NCBI GenBank assembly: GCA_022791995.1
Contig: JAAWAD010000021.1
Span: forward strand, 62,001-126,000
Direction of reading: 5' to 3'
Source of the DNA: Lawsonibacter sp.
Lineage (GTDB): Bacteria; Bacillota; Clostridia; Oscillospirales; Oscillospiraceae
DNA length: 64,000 nt
Below, in pieces: positions 31,501 to 41,292 of the stretch. Under the pieces are notes generated by a model that worked only from the letters and a program-made list of their open reading frames with translations, had not been told where the DNA came from and made no database searches. A program made the position numbers and the translations under genes. Each line of letters starts with the position of its first letter. The first letter of the stretch is position 1.

Positions 31501-32292
31501 CTAATCGGGGGAGTATACCAACTCATAATCCCGCTGTGTCAGGTCCATGGTCCCGGTGGAGTCCTCTCCGTGACGGCGGGTAGTCTCCTCCACTCCCTTA
31601 TCCAGCACCCGGAACTGATAGAGGAAATCCCCGTTCAGGGGCAGCTTTACCTGAAAGCGGTCCATATAGCGCAGATGGATCTGTGTCTCCCGCACCTCCA
31701 CAGAAGCGACCCTGTCCAGCTGCTCCAACTGCTCCAGGGCGTCCAGCATGGACAGTAAGGCGCTGCGTCTAGCCTGCTCCTCCTGGGGAACCTCCATAGG
31801 CATCCCTGCCTGGGGCATCAGCGGTGTAAGGCCGGATACCATCATAACTGTGCTGTCGACCGGGGCGGGCTCCAGCAGCTTTCCCCCGGTGTTAATGAGC
31901 CAGGGCTCCTGGGCCGCTCCTTCCAGACTGCTTCGAGGCGTGGCCACCTGGGCCGCCGCATCGCACTCAGTCAACTCAATGACAATGGTGTTCGGCAGGC
32001 GACGCCAGATGGACAGAGATTCCACATAGGGCAGCTTTTGAAGCACCTGTTCAGACATCTGCCCCTTGTTTCGCTGAAACAGATTTTCTCCTAACTGAAC
32101 TCCGGCAGCGGCCACCACCTCCTCTTGGGTGTACCGGCTGTTGCCCGAGACTACCACAGCCTCCACCCGAAAAAACACAGTGGCTCCCACGGTCAACGCT
32201 ATTACCAGCGCCACGATAAACAGGAATTTGAATAGAAAGCCGAAGCGACCCCTGTTTCGCCTGCGTCTGTGGTTGTTCCGTCGTACTGCCAT
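31501..32292 (-). CDS. ftsQ: Cell division protein FtsQ/DivIB
   Basis: A 263-residue bitopic division protein. A basic N-terminus (RRNNHRRRRNRGR) is followed by one membrane helix (FLFKFLFIVALVIALTVGATVFF) and the POTRA domain (VEAVVVSGNSRYTQEEVV, LPYVESLSIWRRLPNTIVIELTE), then a beta domain. It forms the divisome complex with FtsL and FtsB. ATG at 32292 with AGGAG at six bases. It is the last gene of the mraZ-murA run before ftsZ. Confidence 0.88.
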   Translation of the reverse strand: MAVRRNNHRRRRNRGRFGFLFKFLFIVALVIALTVGATVFFRVEAVVVSGNSRYTQEEVVAAAGVQLGENLFQRNKGQMSEQVLQKLPYVESLSIWRRLPNTIVIELTECDAAAQVATPRSSLEGAAQEPWLINTGGKLLEPAPVDSTVMMVSGLTPLMPQAGMPMEVPQEEQARRSALLSMLDALEQLEQLDRVASVEVRETQIHLRYMDRFQVKLPLNGDFLYQFRVLDKGVEETTRRHGEDSTGTMDLTQRDYELVYSPD

Positions 32293-32351
32293 GGAATTCT
32301 CCTGTGTTCTTCTATGTAGGGGGACGTGCACGCCGTCCCAGAGACGCTGGT

Positions 32352-33614
32352 TTACCCTTCCGGGATTTCTTGGATATCCGCCCCCAGCTGCGCCAGGTCC
32401 CGGTCCAGGCATTGATAACCCCGACAGATATGCCGCAGGCCAGAGACTCGGGTAACCCCCTCAGCCCCCAGGCCAGCCACGACCAGAGCGGCTCCTCCCC
32501 GCAGGTCCCCCCCTCGCACAGCCGCGCCGTGGAGACGGCCTGCGCCGGTGACAACCGCCACCCGGCCGGCAATCTGGATATCCGCCCCCATGCGCCGCAG
32601 CTCGTCCACGTGTCCATAGCGGCTATCAAAAATGTTTTCGACAAACATAGTTGTCCCCTCCCCTCCCGCCAAGGCCGCCATCAAAATGGCTTGGGCGTCG
32701 GTAGGGAATCCGGGGTATGGAGCTGTGCGCACCGGGGCAATTCCCTTTAATGGGGCCTGGCATGTCAGGGCAATTCGGCTCTCTCCTGTCTGAAGGGTGC
32801 ATCCGGCCTCCTCCAGGCAGGACAGCACAGCGGTCAGCGTCTCAGGCTCTACTCCAGCCAGTTCGATCTGCCCCCCGGCGGCAGCGGTTCCGCATAAGTA
32901 TGTGGCGGCGGCAATCCGATCCCCCATAACCGAGAATTCAGCCGGATGGAGGGGCCTGCCGCCCCGGATCGTGATGATGGACTCCCCCGCCCCGGCTACA
33001 TCCGCCCCCATAGCGTTGAGAAAACGCTGGAGGTCCACGATCTCTGGCTCTCGGGCCGCCCCCACTAGTGTGGTAATGCCGGAACAGCCGCAGGCGGCCA
33101 ACATGGCGTTTTCTGTGGCCCCTACGCTGGGCATGGACAGGCACAGTTCCCGCCCCGCCGGCTTTTTCCGCTGGCGGCAGCACAGGCAGCCCTGGATATC
33201 CTGGATCTCTGCCCCCAGGCTCCGCAAGGCGGACAGGTGCAGATCAATGGGACGGGGTCCCAGCTCACATCCCCCAGGGTAGGTCAGCTCTGCCGTGCCC
33301 AGTCGGGCCAACAGGGCGCCCAAGAAGATGACAGAGGAGCGCATCTCTCGCATCAGGCGCTCGGGGATGTTCACCCGGCACAGAGCAGAGGCGTCCACCA
33401 GGACTGTGTCCCCCTCTCGATCCACCCGGCAGCCCAGCAGGCGCAGGATGTCCAGGGTGGCAGCCACATCGGACAGTTGTGGGCAGTTGTGGAGTACGCT
33501 CTGCCCCGGGGCCAGAAGGGCGGCAGCCAAAATAGGCAATACGCTGTTCTTGGCCCCCTGAACGGTCAGACGGCCATCCAGGGGCCGTCCGCCTCTGATT
33601 TCATAGTAGCTCAT
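32352..33614 (-). CDS. murA: UDP-N-acetylglucosamine 1-carboxyvinyltransferase
   Basis: A 420-residue MurA, transferring enolpyruvate from PEP to UDP-GlcNAc, the first committed step of peptidoglycan synthesis. VQGAKNSVLPILAAALL at the N-terminus carries the active Lys-Asn; GGCELGPRPIDLH contains the catalytic Cys attacked by fosfomycin. An insert QGCLCCRQRKKPAGREL near residue 145 with clustered Cys and basic residues is more cysteine-rich than usual. It sits between murG and ftsQ. Confidence 0.95.
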   Translation of the reverse strand: MSYYEIRGGRPLDGRLTVQGAKNSVLPILAAALLAPGQSVLHNCPQLSDVAATLDILRLLGCRVDREGDTVLVDASALCRVNIPERLMREMRSSVIFLGALLARLGTAELTYPGGCELGPRPIDLHLSALRSLGAEIQDIQGCLCCRQRKKPAGRELCLSMPSVGATENAMLAACGCSGITTLVGAAREPEIVDLQRFLNAMGADVAGAGESIITIRGGRPLHPAEFSVMGDRIAAATYLCGTAAAGGQIELAGVEPETLTAVLSCLEEAGCTLQTGESRIALTCQAPLKGIAPVRTAPYPGFPTDAQAILMAALAGGEGTTMFVENIFDSRYGHVDELRRMGADIQIAGRVAVVTGAGRLHGAAVRGGDLRGGAALVVAGLGAEGVTRVSGLRHICRGYQCLDRDLAQLGADIQEIPEG

Positions 33615-33696
33615 GGGATAGCCTCCAAATCATTTGGATTTGGGCTATCCTATGCGAAACACGGTACATTGGACACTTTTGGGGAAACTGCTCCTG

Positions 33697-34815
33697 CTAT
33701 TTCATGATCTCCCGAAGGGTCTCATAAATTTTCAATGCCGTGTTAGGAACCGACATGGCATTCAGGGCCCGGGCCATAGCGTCCCGTCGGTCCCGCTCCT
33801 GAATCAGGAGGACAGCGGAGTCGTAAAGGGTATTCTCCACACAGTCGGCCTCCCGCAAGAGAACCGCCGCCTTCTGATCGGCCAGCACCCGGGCGTTTTT
33901 CTCCTGGTGGTTAGCCGTAACATTGGGCGAGGGTATCAGGATAGACGGCTTGGCGATGGCGGCAATCTCCGAGATGGTGGAGGCTCCCGCCCGGCACAGG
34001 ACCACGTCAGCGGCGGCCATCACCAGGGGCATGTCGTAGATATATTCCCGGACCTCAATGCCGTTGTCCCCCAACTTCAGCCCCCGGCGGAGGATCTCCT
34101 CCTGCATCCAGGGAAAATCCCGCCCTGCTCCGTGGATGTGGCGGAAGGGGGCGCCCTCATAGCACTCCTGGGCAATAAAGTCCACCATCTTTTGGTTCAT
34201 GACCTCCGCCCCCAAGGAACCCCAGTAGGACAGCAGCAGGGGCCGGCTATCTGTCAGTCCCAGCTGCTCCCGGGCCTCCTGCTTGGTATACTTGAAGAAG
34301 TCCCCACGCACCGGTGTACCGGTGACCACCACCTTCTCGGGGTGGCTGTAGTGGACCCGGCTCTCCTCAAAGCCCACCATCACCCGGTCCACTACCTTGG
34401 ACAGTGCCTTGGTGGTCAGACCGGGAACTGCGTTGGACTCGTGGACGGCGGTGGGGATGCCACGGCGGGCAGCCTCGCTGACCACAGGGTATGAGGCGTA
34501 CCCCCCGGTACCCACCACCAGGTCGGGCTTAAATTCGTCCAGAATAGCCTGGGCCTGCTTCTTGGATTTGTGCATGTTCATTAGAGTACCCAGGTTGTGG
34601 GCAATGTCCGCCGGAGTCAGAGAGCGATGGAAGTTGGTGATGGTGACCGAGCGGATGGAGTATCCCTCCTTGGGCACCAGCTTATTCTCCATCCCCCCAT
34701 CCGCGCCCACGAACAGGACCCGGCAGCCCGGGTGCTTCTCCTGAAAGATGTGGGCCAGAGCCACGGCTGGATTCACATGGCCGGCAGTTCCACCGCAGGT
34801 AAAGAGGATATTCAT
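33697..34815 (-). CDS. murG: UDP-N-acetylglucosamine transferase MurG
   Basis: A 372-residue GT28 glycosyltransferase that adds GlcNAc to lipid I to make lipid II at the inner membrane face. FTCGGTAGHVNPA (N-terminal Gly loop), TGGYASYPV, HESNAVPG, and the C-terminal LCRAGASTISEI with PSPNVTANHQEKNA are canonical. It follows ftsW with a 16-base gap. Confidence 0.96.
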   Translation of the reverse strand: MNILFTCGGTAGHVNPAVALAHIFQEKHPGCRVLFVGADGGMENKLVPKEGYSIRSVTITNFHRSLTPADIAHNLGTLMNMHKSKKQAQAILDEFKPDLVVGTGGYASYPVVSEAARRGIPTAVHESNAVPGLTTKALSKVVDRVMVGFEESRVHYSHPEKVVVTGTPVRGDFFKYTKQEAREQLGLTDSRPLLLSYWGSLGAEVMNQKMVDFIAQECYEGAPFRHIHGAGRDFPWMQEEILRRGLKLGDNGIEVREYIYDMPLVMAAADVVLCRAGASTISEIAAIAKPSILIPSPNVTANHQEKNARVLADQKAAVLLREADCVENTLYDSAVLLIQERDRRDAMARALNAMSVPNTALKIYETLREIMK

Positions 34816-34831
34816 TGTATACCACCTCGCA

Positions 34832-36058
34832 TCAATCCTTTTTAGGCGCTTGAATCTGGCGGGAAATGCTTAAAATAACCCCCATCTCCGCCAGATGGAT
34901 CATCAGGGCAGTGCCCCCATAACTGAAGAAGGGCAGCGAAATACCGGTGTTGGGAATCAGATTGGTGACCACCCCCACATTCAGAAAAACCTGAACGGCC
35001 AGCAGCGTGATAAAACCCACAATAATCAGCGTTCCGAACTTATCCCGAGCGTGGAGGGCCAGCCAATACCCCCGCAGAATCAGCAGGGCGAAGAGGAGCA
35101 GCACCAGCGCCCCCCCGATGAATCCCAGTTCCTCCACCACAATGGGGAAAACGAAGTCATTCTCTGGCTCGGGGATGTAGAGAAATTTTTGCTTGCTCTT
35201 TCCCAATCCCAGGCCCAGAAGTCCCCCGGAGCCGATGGCATACAGGGACTGGATAGTCTGGTAGCCCAGTCCAGTGGGGTCCGTCCACGGGTCCAGCCAC
35301 AGATTGATGCGGTTGGTCATATACTTGGTATTAAAGACGATATAAGTCAGAGCGGCGATTGCCAGAGAACCCGCAGAGATAAACCATCCAAGATGAATAC
35401 CAGCCACAAAGAGGACTGAGGCCGCCCCCACCATTATCAGGATACAGCCTGACATGTGAGGCTCCAGCACCACCAGCACCAGTATTGTCCCCAGCACTGC
35501 CCCATAGGGCACCAGCTCCAGAAAACCAATCTTCTCCAGCCGGTTCAGGGTCCGGCCGGTCAGAGTACGGTTGGTGAACCGCTTCTTTTTCTCTGAATCC
35601 CGCTTGGATAAGCGGGCTGCAAAGAAAATAACAAGCGCCACCTTGGCAATCTCAGAGGGCTGAAAGGACGGAATGGGTCCCATGGAGCGAAACCACCGCT
35701 TCACACCATCGGTGCGGACGGTATGGAAGCCGGGAATCAGCACCAGCAGCAACAGAATCATGGCAAAGCCCAGAATAAAAATCGACAGGGGCCGAAGATA
35801 CTGATAATCAATCCTGGAGACAATATACATGAAAATCAGACCGGCAAAGGAGAAAAACGCCTGCCTCTTGATATAGTACATGGGGTCGTTGCGCACGGTG
35901 TTGGAGCTGTCATAATAGGCTGAGGCATAAGATGCGGAAAACATCATAATCAACCCGATGCCCAGCAGCAGAAGCAGCAGCATGAGGAAGGGCAGATCCA
36001 CCGGCCCCCGGGCCAGCTGCTCCTCCATGGTCAGATCCCGCAGCGGTTTTCGAGCCAT
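34832..36058 (-). CDS. ftsW: Peptidoglycan glycosyltransferase FtsW
   Basis: A 408-residue SEDS-family polymerase with ten predicted membrane helices, working with the divisome PBP. FQPSEIAKVALVIFFA, VVLEPHMSG, the catalytic-Asp region around TDPTGLGYQTIQSLYAIGSGGLLG, EPENDFVFPIVVEELGF, and IPNTGISLPFFSYGGT are typical. ATG at 36058 is preferred because AAGGTGG lies six bases upstream; the GTG at 36067 is part of that site. Confidence 0.95.
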   Translation of the reverse strand: MARKPLRDLTMEEQLARGPVDLPFLMLLLLLLGIGLIMMFSASYASAYYDSSNTVRNDPMYYIKRQAFFSFAGLIFMYIVSRIDYQYLRPLSIFILGFAMILLLLVLIPGFHTVRTDGVKRWFRSMGPIPSFQPSEIAKVALVIFFAARLSKRDSEKKKRFTNRTLTGRTLNRLEKIGFLELVPYGAVLGTILVLVVLEPHMSGCILIMVGAASVLFVAGIHLGWFISAGSLAIAALTYIVFNTKYMTNRINLWLDPWTDPTGLGYQTIQSLYAIGSGGLLGLGLGKSKQKFLYIPEPENDFVFPIVVEELGFIGGALVLLLFALLILRGYWLALHARDKFGTLIIVGFITLLAVQVFLNVGVVTNLIPNTGISLPFFSYGGTALMIHLAEMGVILSISRQIQAPKKD

Positions 36059-36135
36059 CGGAACCACCTTCCTTTCCAGTCAAAAACAAGAGATACTGAT
36101 TCGTTGCAGATCTCTGCCCTGGGAACACAGCCCTC

Positions 36136-37122
36136 TCACATGGGGTACCGATCCATCACACCCCAAAAGGCCAGGCAACACAGGACCAGGGTAATGCCGG
36201 AGAAGACACAGAACAGCTTGGTCTCACTCCAGCCCCCCATCTCAAGGTGGTGGTGGAGGGGCGCCATCCGAAAGAAGCGCTTGCCATGGGTAGCCTTAAA
36301 GTAGGTCACTTGGATGATATCCGACAGCACCTCCGCCACATAGACCAACCCCACAATGGGCAGCACCAGAGGGATGTTCAGGGCAAAGGCCAGCCCGCAC
36401 ACCATCCCCCCCAGGAACAGAGAGCCGGTGTCCCCCATGAAGACCTTGGCCGGGTGAAAGTTGTAGATGAGGAAAGCGGACAGCCCGCCAGCCAGGGCGG
36501 CGGCCACCACAGCCACATCGTTCCGGCCGTACCAGGCGGACACGGCCATGTAAAACAGGGCAACAGGGATGGTTACGCCGGTGGCCAGGCCATCAATTCC
36601 GTCGGTGAGGTTCACCGCGTTGACCGTACCTACCATGACAAAGGCGGCAAAGACCATGTAGACCACCCATGGCAGCACCAGCTCCCGGTTGAGAAAGGGG
36701 ATATACAGATTTGGGGTAAGGTACCCCTCCCCCCGGAGCAGCACAGTGAAGGCGATAGCCGCCGAAAGCTGAAGCAGAAATTTTTGAGGCGCGGTAAGCC
36801 CCTCGTTTGCGTGGTGGCGCAGCTTCTGAAAATCGTCAAGAAAGCCGATGACTCCAAAAACCAGCGCAAAGAGAAACACATACAGATGGTTGCGGCCCTT
36901 CAGCTCCTGTCCTCCCCAGCCGGATACCAGAACCGCCACCCCAATGGCCAAAATGAACATCAGCCCCCCCATGGTCGGCGTACCCTGTTTGGACATATGC
37001 CAGGTAGGTCCGTCTGCCCGAATGGACTGCCCTGCCTTTAAACGGCGGAGGACAGGAATCAAGATCTGTCCTGCAATGGCGGCCACACCAAAGGCCACAA
37101 TGAAACTGAGGATGTATGTCAT
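36136..37122 (-). CDS. mraY: Phospho-MurNAc-pentapeptide translocase MraY
   Basis: A 328-residue, ten-helix enzyme that transfers phospho-MurNAc-pentapeptide to undecaprenyl phosphate, giving lipid I. GTPTMGGLMF, FLDDFQKL with the Asp-Asp pair, NAVNLTDGIDGLA, FMGDTGSLFLGG and RMAPLHHHLEMGGWSE are all present. It lies directly between murE and ftsW; the murF and murD genes usually flanking mraY are absent. Confidence 0.97.
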   Translation of the reverse strand: MTYILSFIVAFGVAAIAGQILIPVLRRLKAGQSIRADGPTWHMSKQGTPTMGGLMFILAIGVAVLVSGWGGQELKGRNHLYVFLFALVFGVIGFLDDFQKLRHHANEGLTAPQKFLLQLSAAIAFTVLLRGEGYLTPNLYIPFLNRELVLPWVVYMVFAAFVMVGTVNAVNLTDGIDGLATGVTIPVALFYMAVSAWYGRNDVAVVAAALAGGLSAFLIYNFHPAKVFMGDTGSLFLGGMVCGLAFALNIPLVLPIVGLVYVAEVLSDIIQVTYFKATHGKRFFRMAPLHHHLEMGGWSETKLFCVFSGITLVLCCLAFWGVMDRYPM

Positions 37123-37203
37123 AACAGATATTCCTCTCTCTTTTGAATCAAATGCCTGTTAGGGGCCCCCCTGCCCATGCCGGTGTACGGATAAGGCAAT
37201 CGG

Positions 37204-38685
37204 TTATATCACCCCGGAGGGGGTTTTTCCAGTCTTTTGTTGTCGGGCCTGTGACATAAAATAATCTGCGACAATCTTCCGCTCGTCCATTGGATATTGA
37301 ACACCGTCAATCTCCTGGTAGGTCTCATGGCCTTTGCCCGCCAACACAATCACGTCCCCCGGCCTGCCCTGCTCCAGAGTCCAGTTGATGGCGACCCGCC
37401 GGTCGGGCTCCACATGGATCTCACCCCCCTCGATACCGGAGAGGATGTCGAAAATGATTGCCTTTGAGTCCTCGGTGCGGGGGTTATCAGAAGTCACCAC
37501 CACCAGATCGGCCAGTTCCCGGGCGATAGCGCCCATAATGGGGCGTTTGGTTTTATCCCGGTCCCCGCCGCAGCCAAAGAGGCAGATCAGCCGCCCCTTT
37601 GTAAAGTCCCGGGCAGTCATCAGAATGTTCTCCAGCGCGTTTGGGCTGTGGGCATAGTCAATCAGGACAGTATAATCCCGTGGCACAGGGACCACCTCCA
37701 CCCTGCCCTTCACCCCTTGGACTACAGACAGCACTCGGGCCATATCCTCCAGCTCCAGCCCCAGGCACAGCCCCGCAGACAGGGCGGCTAGGGCATTGTA
37801 GATGGAGAAGCCCCCGGGGATGGGCAGGCGGACCCGCCGAAGCTTCCCCACGGTCAAGGCCTCGAACTCCACCCGGTCAGGAAACAGATGCAGGTTTCGG
37901 GCAGTGAGGTCCGCTTGGGCTCGATTCTCTGAGTAGGTAAAGCAGGGACAGGCGATATGCTCTTGGTACCAGCGGCCCGCCTCGTCATCCAGGTTCAGCA
38001 CCGCCCGACGGCACTGTCGGAACAGCAGGCCCTTGGCCTCCCGGTATGCCTCCATGGTATGGTGGTAGTCCAGGTGATCTTGGGTCAAATTGGTGAAAAC
38101 ACCCACCTCAAAGGTGAGCCCCGCTGTCCGGTGCTGCACCAAGGCGTGGGAAGACGCCTCCATCACCACGTGGGTGCAGCCCTCCTTCTCCATTCGCTGG
38201 AGGAGGGCCTGAAGCTCCCAGCTCTCCGGCGTGGTGCGGTGGGCAGGCAGCTCCAGGGAGCCGATCATATTCCGGTTGGTGCCCACAAGCCCCACCTTAG
38301 CCCCTGCCGCCTTCTCCAGCAGCTCTTTCATCAGACTGGTGGTGGTGGTCTTGCCATTGGTGCCAGTCACAGCTACCAGGGTCATCCGGTCTCCCGGTCT
38401 GTGAAACCAGTTGGCAGAGATCAGGGCTAAGGCCAGCCGTGGGTCCTCGGCTACCAGCCAAGGGCCCGGCTCCGGGAGGGGGGTCTGGCAGAGAACCGCC
38501 GCCGCCCCCTTTTGAAGCGCGGTTTGGATATACCGGTGTCCGTCGGTCTTCTCTCCAGGCAAAGCTACAAAGAGGGCGCCGGGCTCCAGGGTTCGGCTGT
38601 CATAGGATATGGAATTAATTTCCAGGTTTAGGTCGGGCGTGCCCCCCAGGAGGGGGACGCCGGCCAAAAGGTCGCGCAGCTTCAT
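37204..38685 (-). CDS. murE: UDP-MurNAc-tripeptide synthetase, meso-DAP adding
   Basis: A 493-residue Mur ligase. Walker-type VAVTGTNGKTTT, TQDHLDYHH, and SDNPRTED near residue 410, whose DNPR indicates meso-diaminopimelate rather than Lys as the added residue. Three ATG codons are close together; 38685 is chosen for seven-base spacing from GAGGGG, although 38688 and 38700 are possible. It follows the spoVD-type gene by 58 bases. Confidence 0.93.
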   Translation of the reverse strand: MKLRDLLAGVPLLGGTPDLNLEINSISYDSRTLEPGALFVALPGEKTDGHRYIQTALQKGAAAVLCQTPLPEPGPWLVAEDPRLALALISANWFHRPGDRMTLVAVTGTNGKTTTTSLMKELLEKAAGAKVGLVGTNRNMIGSLELPAHRTTPESWELQALLQRMEKEGCTHVVMEASSHALVQHRTAGLTFEVGVFTNLTQDHLDYHHTMEAYREAKGLLFRQCRRAVLNLDDEAGRWYQEHIACPCFTYSENRAQADLTARNLHLFPDRVEFEALTVGKLRRVRLPIPGGFSIYNALAALSAGLCLGLELEDMARVLSVVQGVKGRVEVVPVPRDYTVLIDYAHSPNALENILMTARDFTKGRLICLFGCGGDRDKTKRPIMGAIARELADLVVVTSDNPRTEDSKAIIFDILSGIEGGEIHVEPDRRVAINWTLEQGRPGDVIVLAGKGHETYQEIDGVQYPMDERKIVADYFMSQARQQKTGKTPSGVI

Positions 38686-38743
38686 CATGTCACCCCTCAT
38701 GGGCGGGTTTTATTCTTTTTAAGTTGCGCTCAAAGTGGAATGG

Positions 38744-41194
38744 TTATCCAACATCCACCCAACCGTCCTCTACCATATTGGTAAAGCGGACGTTGACCAC
38801 TGTGCCGATGGCCGCTTGTGTTTCTCCGGCCACTCCCTGACTTTCGGCGGTAGTGGTTTTGCTGTAATAGGTGGACACGCCGGAGGCCCGCATAAAGAAG
38901 CCGGCATCCTCCAGTTTTTTTCGGGCAGCATCATAGGTCAGCCCTACCACATTGGGAACCGTTCCTGCCTCCTCCGGGGCAGCGTCTCCCAGGTACAGAA
39001 CTACAGTGGAGCCACCTGGAATCGACGCACCGGAGGCGGGCACCTGGTGGGTGATGGTGTCTCCATTCCCCACGGTTCGGAGCTTCAGATTTGCTTTCTC
39101 CAGAACGTCCTCTGCCTCCTTCACTGTCTTACCGGTTACCTTGGGGGTGGTGACATCCACGGCAGCAGACTCGTCAGCATTCAGCTTCTTTTCTACTCCC
39201 ATATAGTCCAGAATTTCTGCAATCATGGGGCCAGCCTGGACAGCGGCCATGTTGCCGCCGCTGATATACGTACCTGTGGTGCAGTACATGCTGCCAGGGG
39301 ACGCCTGTTTGGGCTCGTCAAAGGCCAGCAGAACAATCACCTGGGGGTCATCCGCAGGAGCAAAGCCTATAAAGGAGACAATATAGTGCCCCTCCTCCGT
39401 CTTCACCTCGGCGGTGCCCGTCTTGCCGCCAATGCGGTAGCCGGCTACATAGGCGTTCCGGCCAGATCCTCTGGGGGCGCTCACCACGCTCTCCAGGATG
39501 GAGGTGACGGTCTGGCTGGTCTCCTGGCTGATGACCTGGCGGACCACAGTGGGCTCCGTGTTTTTTACCACAGTCCCATCTTTGGTGCTGATGGACTGCA
39601 CCACATGGGGCTGGAGCAGCTTTCCCCCGTTGATTGCGGCGGAAAAGGCGGTAATCATCTGGAGAGGCGTGACCTCCAGGCGTTGGCCGAAGGAGCCCAC
39701 CGCCAGGTCCACCCCTGTCATTTTATTTCGGTCCCACACGCCGCCCTTGGAGCTGGCCTCACCGGGCAGATCAATACCGGTGCGCTCGGTGATGCCGAAA
39801 GCCTCCAGGTAGTCATAAAACAAATCAATGCCCAGGCGCTGTCCGATTCGGATAAAGGCGGGGTTGCAGGAGTTCTGCACCGCCTCAGCCAGAGATTCCG
39901 TGCCGTGGCCCGTCCGCCGGGCGCAGTGGATGGGCTTGTCGTATCCGTCAACCATGACGGAGCCGCTGCACTGGAAGTTGTCGCTGAGGGACACCTTCCC
40001 CTCCTCCAGGGCGGCGGACAGCACCAGGGCCTTGAAGGTGGAACCCGGCTCATACCGGGAGTCCAGGGCCCGACTGCGCCACTGGGTGTTCACCGCATCG
40101 GAGTAGGCCTGGGCCTCCGCCCGCTGCATCAGCTCGCTGTCGGTGAGGTTTTCCGTGTTGCTCTTCTTCAGCTCCTCATAGATGGAGCGGGTATTTTCCT
40201 CCATTTCCCCTTTAAGCTGGTCGCTGACCACATCGTAGTGATTCGGGTCGAAGTCCGGGGAGCTTGCAATGGCCAGAACCGCGGCGGTGTTGGGGTCCAT
40301 CACAATGCAGAAGCCGCCGTTTTGTATATCGTATGCCTCAATCCCCTTCTGGAGGGTCTTTTCTGCATAGGATTGAATCGTGGCATCCAGGGTCAGAGTC
40401 AAATCATAGCCGTCGATGGCGTCCACAAATTCCGAATAGCTGCTGAACATCTCTGCGCCGGAGGCCGTCTTGGTGGTGACCACCCGGCCCGCGGTCCCCT
40501 CCAGCACATCGTCATATTGGGCCTCAATGCCCACCGCCCCCCCGTTGGCGTTGACAAAGCCCAGGGTCTGGGCTGCCAGGCTGGAGTAGGGGTAATACCG
40601 TTTTGTGCTGGGGATGATGTATAAATAGGTGGAGGTCTTGTTTTCTGTCATGTAGATCCGAATGGCCTCGGCCTCCTCCTCCTCGATGTTGGTCTTGATT
40701 TCCCGGTAGGAGTATTTTATCGCCTTCACCTGATTGGTCACCCGCTCCCGGTCCAGGTCGGGAAACATCTCAAGAATGTCCTCCACTACCTTGACCTGCT
40801 TGGCGGCCAGAGCGGCGGCCCAGGCCTCGTGGTCCAGATTCCCCTCTGCGTCCTCATAGTCGGTCTCCTTGACCGACTTTTTCAGGTCATTGGGCGAGAC
40901 AATCAGGGTGTACACCGTGGCCGACATGGCCATCACATTGCCGTTTCGGTCGTAAATGTTTCCTCGGGAAGCGGTCACAGCCAGATCCACGGTCTGCTGC
41001 TTGGCCGCCTTCTGCTGGTAGTCATCATGGTGAAGAATCGAGATGTCCCACAGCTTCCAAAACAGAGGGACAAACAGCACCAAACCGCAGATCGCCATCA
41101 ATGCGGCGGTACGCCAGAGTATGATCCACTTGGAACGTGTCCCCCGAGTACCCGGATTGGACGGCTTGGTGCGCTGTTCATAATTTCTTCCCAA
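38744..41194 (-). CDS. SpoVD/FtsI-type penicillin-binding protein with two PASTA domains
   Basis: An 816-residue class B PBP. One N-terminal membrane helix (WRTAALMAICGLVLFVPLFWKLW), a dimerisation domain (TASRGNIYDRNG), and a transpeptidase domain with the active-site GSTFK (Ser about 384), SCN (about 441) and KTGTA (about 588). Two PASTA domains end the protein (about 660-720 and 735-810). In Clostridia the dcw-cluster copy serves division or, as SpoVD, cortex synthesis; the cluster has only this one PBP. It presumably partners FtsW. Confidence 0.92.
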   Translation of the reverse strand: MGRNYEQRTKPSNPGTRGTRSKWIILWRTAALMAICGLVLFVPLFWKLWDISILHHDDYQQKAAKQQTVDLAVTASRGNIYDRNGNVMAMSATVYTLIVSPNDLKKSVKETDYEDAEGNLDHEAWAAALAAKQVKVVEDILEMFPDLDRERVTNQVKAIKYSYREIKTNIEEEEAEAIRIYMTENKTSTYLYIIPSTKRYYPYSSLAAQTLGFVNANGGAVGIEAQYDDVLEGTAGRVVTTKTASGAEMFSSYSEFVDAIDGYDLTLTLDATIQSYAEKTLQKGIEAYDIQNGGFCIVMDPNTAAVLAIASSPDFDPNHYDVVSDQLKGEMEENTRSIYEELKKSNTENLTDSELMQRAEAQAYSDAVNTQWRSRALDSRYEPGSTFKALVLSAALEEGKVSLSDNFQCSGSVMVDGYDKPIHCARRTGHGTESLAEAVQNSCNPAFIRIGQRLGIDLFYDYLEAFGITERTGIDLPGEASSKGGVWDRNKMTGVDLAVGSFGQRLEVTPLQMITAFSAAINGGKLLQPHVVQSISTKDGTVVKNTEPTVVRQVISQETSQTVTSILESVVSAPRGSGRNAYVAGYRIGGKTGTAEVKTEEGHYIVSFIGFAPADDPQVIVLLAFDEPKQASPGSMYCTTGTYISGGNMAAVQAGPMIAEILDYMGVEKKLNADESAAVDVTTPKVTGKTVKEAEDVLEKANLKLRTVGNGDTITHQVPASGASIPGGSTVVLYLGDAAPEEAGTVPNVVGLTYDAARKKLEDAGFFMRASGVSTYYSKTTTAESQGVAGETQAAIGTVVNVRFTNMVEDGWVDVG

Positions 41195-41292
41195 GAATAC
41201 CCCCTCCTTTCATACAGAAAGTGCGGGAGCCCACGGTTCCCGCTCTCTCTGTACAGCTGTCACAGTTTTCATCGCTCATCTATATGGCGGCG

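Noticed and set aside
38735-40624. A 629-codon frame antisense to the PBP gene
   Set aside because: It is a shadow of a well-identified coding gene; no motif or ribosome site supports it.
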